Of a stretch of 64,000 nucleotides of DNA, positions 57,647-64,000 are shown one piece after another. The first letter of the stretch is position 1. Every line of letters begins with the position of its first letter. The stretch is from Methanobrevibacter sp. V74 (GTDB lineage: Archaea > Methanobacteriota > Methanobacteria > Methanobacteriales > Methanobacteriaceae). The DNA lies in NCBI RefSeq assembly GCF_963082495.1, contig NZ_CAUJAN010000004.1:204001-268000 (forward strand). Reading direction: 5' to 3'. Below the pieces are notes generated by a model that ran no database searches, was not told the origin of the DNA, and saw nothing but the letters and a program-made list of their open reading frames with translations. The position numbers and the translations under genes were made by a program.

Positions 57647-58630
57647 ATGGGTGTGAAACTTAAAGATATTGTTGAACCGGAATCGATTAATTTCAAAGAT
57701 CTAGAAGGAAGAATCGTCTCGATTGATGCCTTCAATACACTTTATCAATTCCTATCGACCATTAGGCAACGTGACGGAAGACCATTAAGTGATGAAAACG
57801 GCAATGTAACCTCACATTTAAGTGGAATATTATATAGAAACTCTTCAATGATTGAAAAAGGCATTAAACCTATTTATATCTTTGATGGAAAAGCACCTGA
57901 ACTTAAAAGTGAAACACAAGCAAAAAGGCGGGAAGTAAGAGATGAAGCAGAACAAATTTATAAAGAAGCTCTAAAAGAAGGAGACACTGAAAAAGCAAGA
58001 AAATTTGCAATGAGATCATCCAAACTCTCACCAGAAATTATTGACTCCTCTAAAAAACTGTTAACATATATGGGCATTCCATATGTTGAAGCTAAAGGTG
58101 AAGGAGAAGCACAGGCAGCTTATCTTGTATCCAATGGAGATGCATATGCAGTTGCCTCCCAAGATTACGATTGTCTATTGTTTGGAGCTAAAAGAGTTGT
58201 AAGAAATCTTGCAGTTAGCTCAAATCTAGGAAACCTTGAATATTACCAGCTAGACAAAGTGCTGTCACAATTAAATGTTACCCATGAACAATTAGTAGAC
58301 ATGGGGATTCTAATTGGAACTGATTTTTGTGAAGGCCTTAAAGGCATTGGTGCGAAAACCGCACTTAAATTAGCCCACAACGGAATGTTACAGGAAAAAC
58401 TAGATGAACTTCAAAGTCAATCCACACATGACTTAAAAGAAGTTCGTGAAATATTCCTAGAGCATAATGTAAATACCGATTATGAAATAAGATGGCAAAA
58501 AGCAAAAAAAGATAAGATTATTGAATTTTTATGCTACCAGCATGGTTTTTCAGAAGACAGAGTATTAAAAGCTTCTTCGAAACTTAAAAACTTAAATTCA
58601 TCCCAAGGAAGCCTTGATGCATGGTTTTAA
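57647..58630 (+). CDS. fen: Flap endonuclease FEN-1
   Basis: A 327-aa structure-specific nuclease that removes Okazaki flaps. MGVKLKDIVEPESINFKDLE is the usual N-terminus (ATG at 57647, AGGTGAT just upstream). Acidic metal residues are seen in SIDAFNTLYQF, IFDGKAPELK, VEAKGEGEAQAAYL, ASQDYDCLLFG and GTDFCEGLKGIGAKTAL. The C-terminal PCNA-binding tail is SQGSLDAWF. Full length. Confidence 0.96.
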   Translation: MGVKLKDIVEPESINFKDLEGRIVSIDAFNTLYQFLSTIRQRDGRPLSDENGNVTSHLSGILYRNSSMIEKGIKPIYIFDGKAPELKSETQAKRREVRDEAEQIYKEALKEGDTEKARKFAMRSSKLSPEIIDSSKKLLTYMGIPYVEAKGEGEAQAAYLVSNGDAYAVASQDYDCLLFGAKRVVRNLAVSSNLGNLEYYQLDKVLSQLNVTHEQLVDMGILIGTDFCEGLKGIGAKTALKLAHNGMLQEKLDELQSQSTHDLKEVREIFLEHNVNTDYEIRWQKAKKDKIIEFLCYQHGFSEDRVLKASSKLKNLNSSQGSLDAWF

Positions 58631-58967
58631 TTATTATTGATTGCATTAACAATAGCCAACATCTTTAATTATTTTTTCATTTTCAAAAAAGTTCTAATTG
58701 ATTGAAAATACCATCATGTAATGATTGGCCCATATAAAATTAATCAAACCCCTATTTCAGTATGCGATTTCACTTTAAACAAAATTTCCCTGCCATCGGA
58801 GTTATTTCTATAACTTAAAGCTTATAAATAGCTTATCGTGAAACAATTGTGCATAAATTAATCAAAAAGCAATACAGAGACAAATTTTTAAAAGAGACCA
58901 TATTCCATTAAAAAGACAATTAATTGGATTTTGGATACTCCATATACTATTCCAGAAACAAAGAATA
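58631..58967. other. Convergent intergenic region
   Basis: It lies between fen (plus) and the DUF2119 gene (minus). T-rich tracts after the fen stop (about 58660-58685) may act as terminator. No gene or RNA structure was recognised. Confidence 0.5.
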
Positions 58968-59618
58968 TCAATATGGAGGAAAATTCTCTCCAAAAACTTT
59001 TTTTGCATATTTCATAGCCAGTTCAACTTGCCTCTGGTGATGTTTCATCATTTCCCTTTCAAAATAATTCCGTGAAGGTGATTTTAAAATTAATTTAAGC
59101 AAATCCTCATAAGTTTCAATAGCTAATTCCATATTAAAATTGTGTTTTTCAATTAATTCCGGAGTTAATTTCTCAAAGCATGGAAATTCCAATGTTTTAC
59201 ATACAGCATCAGTTGAAAAATAAGTCATACGAATTAAAGGAGATATTGAGGATACAAGCACATGGTTTCCAAGTTTAATCAATGGAGGAATTCCGGTTTT
59301 TTCATACCTCTCCATTGAGGTTAGTTTATCATGATTTTTAAGATCATAACAGTGCAGTTCTGTGTAAAAATCAGGGCGGAAATAATTTATTAAACCTAAG
59401 ATTTTCAAACCTAATTCAGACTCATAATATTCTTTTTTAATAGTGGAAATATATGGAGTTTTGTCAAAATTGTAAAAATAAAACTGCCCATCCGATAGGT
59501 CATCTTCATTAATGCGTTTTAAGAACCTGCGAGATGTTAAACCTTCATTTCCATGAATTCCACCAATGAATAATTTGGTTGGTCCCCTACCATTGTCAAT
59601 ATATCTAAAATAAGACAT
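58968..59618 (-). CDS. DUF2119 protein, metallopeptidase-like
   Basis: A 216-aa protein of the DUF2119 type, found mainly in methanogens. LFIGGIHGNEGLTSRRFL has the H-x-x-E of zinc carboxypeptidase/aspartoacylase-like folds, and a later His comes in FYTELHCYDLKNHDKLTS. A metal-dependent hydrolase is likely, substrate unknown. It is 28 nt after ahcY and likely in the same operon. Confidence 0.75.
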   Translation of the reverse strand: MSYFRYIDNGRGPTKLFIGGIHGNEGLTSRRFLKRINEDDLSDGQFYFYNFDKTPYISTIKKEYYESELGLKILGLINYFRPDFYTELHCYDLKNHDKLTSMERYEKTGIPPLIKLGNHVLVSSISPLIRMTYFSTDAVCKTLEFPCFEKLTPELIEKHNFNMELAIETYEDLLKLILKSPSRNYFEREMMKHHQRQVELAMKYAKKVFGENFPPY

Positions 59619-59646
59619 GTGAAAAAAAAGTATTTGGAAGGAAAAT

Positions 59647-60897
59647 CTATGTTCCTTCCTGCCAATTATTCATGTAATCTTTTTGCTTATCTGTTAAAGA
59701 ATCTATTTCAATGCCCATAGCCTCTAATTTCATAGTAGCTACATTATAATCGATTTCATCAGGTGCTTTAGTAACTCCAACAGACAAGTCATTGTCTAAA
59801 ATGTGTTTAGCGGACAGTGCCTGTACGGCAAAACTCATATCCATAATCTCAGCAGGATGACCTTGTCCACGTGCAGCTGATAAATTAACAAGTCTTCCAT
59901 CGGCCAATAAGTAAATTTTACGTCCATCCTTAATGGTGAACTCTTCAATACTTTCACGTACTTCTTTTACTTCAGTTGAGATTACCTCTAAATCTCCCCT
60001 ATTGATTTCAACATTGAAGTGACCTGAGTTTGCAAGCATGCAACCATCTTTCATGTATTTAAAGTCATCACCACAGATAATATCGGCATTGCCTGTTACG
60101 GTAATGATTAAATCAGCTTGTTTTACAGCTTCACGAATGGTCATTACACGATATCCGTCCATTCTAGCTTCAAGTGCACGGATTGGATCAACTTCAGTTA
60201 CGATTACATCGGCACCAAGACCTGCCGCTCTTAAAGCAAGGCCTCTTCCACACCAACCGTATCCGCATACGACAATTGTCTTGCCTGCAATTACCATATT
60301 GGTAGTTCCCATAATCGCGTCAAAACTGGATTGTCCTGTACCGTAACGATTATCAAATAAGTATTTGGTATAGGCATCATTTACAGCAATAACTGGGAAT
60401 TTTAATGCGCCATCAGCATGCATTGCCTGAAGTCTGTGGACCCCAGTGGTGGTTTCTTCACATGCCCCCCTAATATGACTTAAGAGTTCAGTTCTTTCAT
60501 TGTGAAGTACCATAATCATGTCTGCACCGTCATCAATGATTATGTCCGGTTTGTGATCAAGTACCATGTTAATGGTTTGGTAGTATTCTTCATCGTCTTG
60601 TTCCCTCCAACCATAAACGTTCAGGCCTAAGTCAGCAGCTCCAGCTACTGCATCATCATGAGTAGATAATGGGTTGCAACCAGTCATTGCCACTTCGGCA
60701 CCGCCAGCCATTAAAGTTAATCCTAGGTTAATGGTTTTAGGTTCCAAGTGCAAACATGAGCCAATTGTTATTCCTTTGAATGGTTGAGTTTCTAAAAATT
60801 CTTGTTTAATGTGTTCTAAAACAGGCATATGTTTTTGAACCCATTCAATTTTTCTTACACCTTCAGGTGCAAGTGAGATATCTTTTACTTTACTCAT
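59647..60897 (-). CDS. ahcY: S-adenosylhomocysteine hydrolase (SAH/SIH hydrolase)
   Basis: A 416-aa NAD-dependent enzyme that clears the by-product of SAM methylation. In methanogens the preferred substrate may be S-inosylhomocysteine. MAGGAEVAMTGCNPLSTHDD, GRYGTGQSSFDAIMGTTN-like, and the NAD site VVCGYGWCGRGLALRAAGLG are visible, and the C-terminal part ends DYMNNW. It pairs with metK elsewhere in the window. Confidence 0.95.
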   Translation of the reverse strand: MSKVKDISLAPEGVRKIEWVQKHMPVLEHIKQEFLETQPFKGITIGSCLHLEPKTINLGLTLMAGGAEVAMTGCNPLSTHDDAVAGAADLGLNVYGWREQDDEEYYQTINMVLDHKPDIIIDDGADMIMVLHNERTELLSHIRGACEETTTGVHRLQAMHADGALKFPVIAVNDAYTKYLFDNRYGTGQSSFDAIMGTTNMVIAGKTIVVCGYGWCGRGLALRAAGLGADVIVTEVDPIRALEARMDGYRVMTIREAVKQADLIITVTGNADIICGDDFKYMKDGCMLANSGHFNVEINRGDLEVISTEVKEVRESIEEFTIKDGRKIYLLADGRLVNLSAARGQGHPAEIMDMSFAVQALSAKHILDNDLSVGVTKAPDEIDYNVATMKLEAMGIEIDSLTDKQKDYMNNWQEGT

Positions 60898-60976
60898 AAT
60901 ATCATCATTGAAAATTTGTTAAATAATATTTTATTAAATTTAAAAGTAATTAAATATAACTTTTTAATTGGTGACA

Positions 60977-61032
60977 TTTTTCAAAAACTTAAGTGATAAA
61001 ATATTTTTTTGATTAATATATGCACTTAAATT
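60977..61032. mobile_element. Solo insertion-sequence end (ISM1-like)
   Basis: TTTTCAAAAACTTAAGTGAT followed by AAAAT, then GATTAAT and ACTTAAATT, repeats the pattern at 10855-10904. Its first part also matches the inverted repeats of the IS at 32020. No transposase adjoins. It lies in the promoter-side region of ahcY. Confidence 0.5.
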
Positions 61033-61115
61033 ATAAAAATATTCCCCGGTGAACTGTCCAATAGCTTGATTTTTATAATTACTGTATTTATCGCATTATT
61101 TAAGCTTTAGCTTTA

Positions 61116-61460
61116 TTATCCGTAGTGTTCTCCAATCCAACCCTGATTATTTGGCCAACTGCAACTATAACAAAAATTTGGATCTTCTAAGAGTTCACCG
61201 CATTCCGGACAATATTTTTCTTCTTCATCTTCCTCTTTTCCTTTATTATGGCAATATTCACATATCCATAAATCCTTTCCATGATCAAAGAGTGTTTCAC
61301 AATTTTCACAAGTGTAAAAACCTTCTCCCCTATCAGTTTCACCGCAATATGGGCAAACAAACTCTACATACTCAGTATATACTTTTTCATCACAAAATGT
61401 GCAAGCAAACCATGCATCCTCATCATCTGCTTTTTCATTACAATCATTATATTCTACCAT
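61116..61460 (-). CDS. Acidic multi-zinc-ribbon protein
   Basis: A 114-aa acidic protein with six or seven Cys pairs: CTFC, CPYC, CENC, CEYC, CPEC and CYSC. This makes three zinc ribbons back to back with Trp/acidic linkers (DLWICEYCHNKGKEEDEEEK). No DNA-binding basic patch is evident, so a protein-interaction or redox role may be more likely. Function unknown. Confidence 0.65.
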   Translation of the reverse strand: MVEYNDCNEKADDEDAWFACTFCDEKVYTEYVEFVCPYCGETDRGEGFYTCENCETLFDHGKDLWICEYCHNKGKEEDEEEKYCPECGELLEDPNFCYSCSWPNNQGWIGEHYG

Positions 61461-61471
61461 TTATATCACCT

Positions 61472-61699
61472 TTAAAAAGAACCCTGTACTTTATTTAAAT
61501 AATTTTTAATCCGTTTCTTATCAATTTTCCTTTTCACTCGAACTTTTATTTTTGTTAAAGTTTTTTCATAAAATGCTTGGATTTTACATTTAAGCGATTC
61601 AACTGCTTGCTTTTTTTTACACTTGAAAAAATACTTGGCATTATTTAAAAATCCCAATAATAAATTATGAATAGTGTAATGGAAAATAATTATTATCAA
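61472..61699 (-). CDS. Hypothetical basic membrane-type ORF
   Basis: A 75-aa ORF with a hydrophobic N-terminus (MIIIIFHYTIHNLLLGF) and a strongly basic remainder (KTLTKIKVRVKRKIDKKRIK). It ends 11 nt before the zinc-ribbon gene. The composition reflects the AT-rich DNA, so it may be chance. Confidence 0.3.
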   Translation of the reverse strand: MIIIIFHYTIHNLLLGFLNNAKYFFKCKKKQAVESLKCKIQAFYEKTLTKIKVRVKRKIDKKRIKNYLNKVQGSF

Positions 61700-62351
61700 T
61701 AATAATAAAACAGCCCATTCTCCATATTATTGTTTGAATTCCAGACATTTAAATCTTTTGGGTTTTGGGCTTAATATTGATGGAAAAACTCAAATGGGGA
61801 ATGGATTATTCGATTTTCTTTAATTAACATTTAACTACGGAAAATGGATATTTCCAAAGTATTCCTGTAAGTATAGCAACACATATACCGCCACCCATTT
61901 TATCCGGTGCTGTCTAAAATTATCATGACGACATCATGTTTATTTAAGTATTTACAAGTGCATTTATTCATGATGATTTGAAAACTTATTTATTTAACTA
62001 TAATAAAAATGGGACTGTCAATTGTTAGGTCTTGAGTGTGTATTTTGTGTTTATTTTTTTATTTTTCATTTTTTTGATGGTTTTTGGGTTTTTTAATCAA
62101 AAGTTTATTGGGTGTGTTTTTATTTTTTTGTTTTTGAGTTTTTCATTTTTGGCGTATTTTTTTCTTTGATTGTTTTCATTAGATTTAGTTTTTTAGTAAC
62201 TTGTTGTTATTTAATTAACTTATAATTTGTTTAAAATTTGTTATAGTAATTTTTAAGAATAATTAAGTATATATAGATTGGAAGACATATTATTAGGCAT
62301 GTATAATAAAAAATAATAAAAAATAATAAATTGTACAAAAAATATAAAAGT
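61700..62351. other. Gene-free stretch with T/G-rich tract
   Basis: No supported ORF. 62028-62240 is unusually rich in T and G on the plus strand (tracts such as GTGTTTTTATTTTTTTG). 62304-62330 holds AATAATAAAAA direct repeats. The whole segment may be a decayed gene or IS. No tRNA or CRISPR repeat was seen. Confidence 0.5.
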
Positions 62352-63314
62352 TTAATGGTGATCTAAATTAGCTCCACAATTTGTGCAAAACTTATCATCC
62401 ATATTCAAAACTTCCCCACAATTACCACAGAATCGAGGAGTTTCCTCCTCTACACTTTTAGAATCTTTATTAAATAATTCTTGTTTTTTCAAATCAAATT
62501 CTTCTTTAGTTAATAAACCTTTTTCATACAATTCAGCATATTTAAACAAAATATCATCATTGCTTGAACATATATTTGAAGTAAGATTATCTTCAATAAT
62601 TTCTTTTAAAACAGTAGAATCCTCACTAGCGACTTTAAATATTAAATTATTCTTATCATGAGTAATGATTGTCATGATAGTGTGAATAAAACCTCTTTTA
62701 CCTAATACAACACTTTTAATATCTTCATATAATGCAACAGCACCATTAGATTTAACATTTAATCCATTATCCATTAATATTAACTCTGTTCTTTTCCATT
62801 TTATATTTCCTTCATCAAATGCACCTAATCCTAAACCTGCAGTTCCAAATACTGCACCACCAATTATAGTAGAATTAACACCATTAGACTGATAAGGTAA
62901 CTGAATACTAATTTTTCTTTTACTAAGAATTTCTTGTTTTATCCTGTCTTGTTGACTTCTAACATTTTTGTTTATTCTTCTTGTTTTTCCATTTGCTTTT
63001 TTTTCATACAATTCTACATACTCTTCTTCTGTTGTGATTATATGAGAATTACCAGAAATTTCTAAAATTATTTCATCAATTCTTTTTTCAATATCATCTA
63101 GGTTTAATTCCCCATTTTTTAATTCTGTTTTAATTTGTTCGTTGATTTTATTCCATGTTTTATTAATATTTTTAACTGTAAAACCGTTTAAAGCCAGTTT
63201 TCTAGCGAATTTACGATTTTTAACTAGTTTTCCGCCCATAATATCTTTTAATATTTTTTCTCCTCTTTTTATTTCATTTTTATCGACATTTAATTTTGAT
63301 TGTGATAATGGCAA
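62352..63314 (-). CDS. PH-like, SHOCT and zinc-ribbon protein
   Basis: A 320-aa protein. Helical N-terminus (about 1-120). A PH/YokE-like domain follows at about 135-245 (glycine-rich IIGGAVFGTAGLGLGAFD, then KRTELILMDNGLNVKS and IKSVVLGKRGF). A SHOCT motif is at about 253-280 (LFKYAELYEKGLLTKEEFDL). The C-terminal zinc ribbon is FCGNCGEVL ... FCTNCGANL. Such mixes often sit at membranes or sense signals. It is 25 nt downstream of an ion-channel gene, so the two may work together. Confidence 0.75.
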   Translation of the reverse strand: MPLSQSKLNVDKNEIKRGEKILKDIMGGKLVKNRKFARKLALNGFTVKNINKTWNKINEQIKTELKNGELNLDDIEKRIDEIILEISGNSHIITTEEEYVELYEKKANGKTRRINKNVRSQQDRIKQEILSKRKISIQLPYQSNGVNSTIIGGAVFGTAGLGLGAFDEGNIKWKRTELILMDNGLNVKSNGAVALYEDIKSVVLGKRGFIHTIMTIITHDKNNLIFKVASEDSTVLKEIIEDNLTSNICSSNDDILFKYAELYEKGLLTKEEFDLKKQELFNKDSKSVEEETPRFCGNCGEVLNMDDKFCTNCGANLDHH

Positions 63315-63339
63315 ACTTCTAACCCCATGTAAAATTGTT

Positions 63340-64000
63340 TTATTTTTCTTTTAACATCTCTTTTAAAATATCCATATCCTTTTTTAAATCATGAATATTT
63401 TCTTTCAGCATTTGATTTTCTCCATGTGTTTTATCTAATTCATCAAAGATTATCTTGAAATTATTACTTATATCCTCCTCTTCATCATCAAGTATTCTAT
63501 CAGTTAAAAAGGAAGATATCGCACCAGTAATTGTAGAAAACACTAAAATCCCGATAAAAATTAAAATAATTGTAATTAATTTTTCATTGAAAGTATTGGG
63601 AGTTATATCTCCATATCCAACAGTAGTTAATGTTACTACAACAAAATAAAAACTATCAAATAAGTTATAATTATTACCAAAAACATATATTAGTATTGTG
63701 AAAAGTAGTATTGTGAAAACAATTCCACCAATTATTTTATCCATATTAGTTTTTTTAATGAAATTTGAAATTCCATTAAATAATTTATTGAATAAAACCA
63801 TTATTCTTAATAATTTAAGTAATCTAAGATACCTTAAAAGATTCACTCCTGGAATAACAGCAGGTAAAATCACATCAAATGGAATAGATGCAATTAACGA
63901 AATTATATTGTCCTTTTGCTTTAAAAAAACTTTTTTAGGTTTGGATAAATAGAAATTAATTGTCCATTCACTTAATAAAAGAATACACACGACAAAATCG
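63340..64000 (-). CDS. Voltage-gated-type potassium channel, partial at right edge
   Basis: The visible 220 or so residues include an S4-like segment (LLRYLRLLKLLRIMVLF, regular Arg/Lys spacing), S5, the selectivity filter TVGYGD in VVVTLTTVGYGDITPN, S6 and a coiled-coil C-terminus (ENQMLKENIHDLKKDMDIL). The frame is open to base 64000 (DFVVCILLLSEW), so S1-S3 lie beyond the window. A K+ channel is firm; gating by voltage is inferred from the S4 pattern. Confidence 0.85.
   Translation of the reverse strand, partial: DFVVCILLLSEWTINFYLSKPKKVFLKQKDNIISLIASIPFDVILPAVIPGVNLLRYLRLLKLLRIMVLFNKLFNGISNFIKKTNMDKIIGGIVFTILLFTILIYVFGNNYNLFDSFYFVVVTLTTVGYGDITPNTFNEKLITIILIFIGILVFSTITGAISSFLTDRILDDEEEDISNNFKIIFDELDKTHGENQMLKENIHDLKKDMDILKEMLKEK

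Overview
This window looks like a piece of a Methanobrevibacter-type genome (Methanobacteriales). The DNA is very AT-rich. Archaeal information genes are present: TATA-binding protein, L39e/L31e/LX/S19e, aIF6, prefoldin alpha, RNase P component 4, FEN1 and an STT3/AglB oligosaccharyltransferase. There are homocitrate-synthase and homoaconitase genes of the coenzyme B type. Secreted Ig-like adhesin proteins, several LicD proteins and an ISM1-like insertion sequence are all typical of gut methanobrevibacters. The genus call is inference from gene content, not a database result.

Layout. 1-10.75 kb is an accessory, defence-like region. It holds an Rpn-type nuclease gene with a tandemly duplicated 3' end, a NUDIX / 48-aa protein / PLD-helicase-DUF3427 operon, a broken McrB plus McrC-like (DUF2357) restriction system, and decayed transposase pieces. 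11-21.1 kb carries secreted surface proteins (one frameshifted adhesin, three small exported proteins, two tandem Ig-repeat proteins with a glycosidase-like barrel), a sodium:solute symporter, an IS4-type transposase and a DUF4258 protein. 21.4-26.6 kb is one long translation operon (rnp4, yhbY, rps19e, PDCD5, PP-loop protein, rpl39e, rpl31e, eif6, rpl18a, pfdA, ftsY). 26.8-35.6 kb has a DUF3800 pseudogene, an adenylate-kinase-like protein, a DRG GTPase, aglB, an IS remnant with intact inverted repeats, and topA.

35.7-48.7 kb is a divergent cell-surface decoration cluster. On the minus strand is a tight seven-gene operon: PEP mutase fused to a cytidylyltransferase-like domain, phosphoesterase, NAD-dependent epimerase, nucleotidyltransferase, Rossmann dehydrogenase, phosphonopyruvate decarboxylase and LicD. 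On the plus strand are a second LicD, a GpsA-like dehydrogenase, an IspD/TarI-like cytidylyltransferase, a third LicD and a flippase. Together these suggest synthesis, nucleotide activation, transfer and export of a phosphonate- and polyol-phosphate-decorated glycan. No aminotransferase is present, so the phosphonate head group is probably not simply 2-aminoethylphosphonate made by the usual route.

48.9-64 kb is mostly housekeeping: a bacterial-type metK with a 5' hairpin, a glycosyltransferase, tbp with a serB-coiled-coil fusion, cyaB-like CYTH, aksA-aksD-chorismate-lyase-like-fen, DUF2119 with ahcY, zinc-ribbon proteins, a PH/SHOCT/zinc-ribbon protein, and a potassium channel cut by the right edge.

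Quality warning. Bases 43563-43629 are an Illumina Nextera adapter read-through followed by poly-A, embedded in a licD gene. This is an assembly artefact. A run of 42 T within the McrB Walker A codons may have the same kind of origin. The frameshifts in accessory genes should be read with that in mind.
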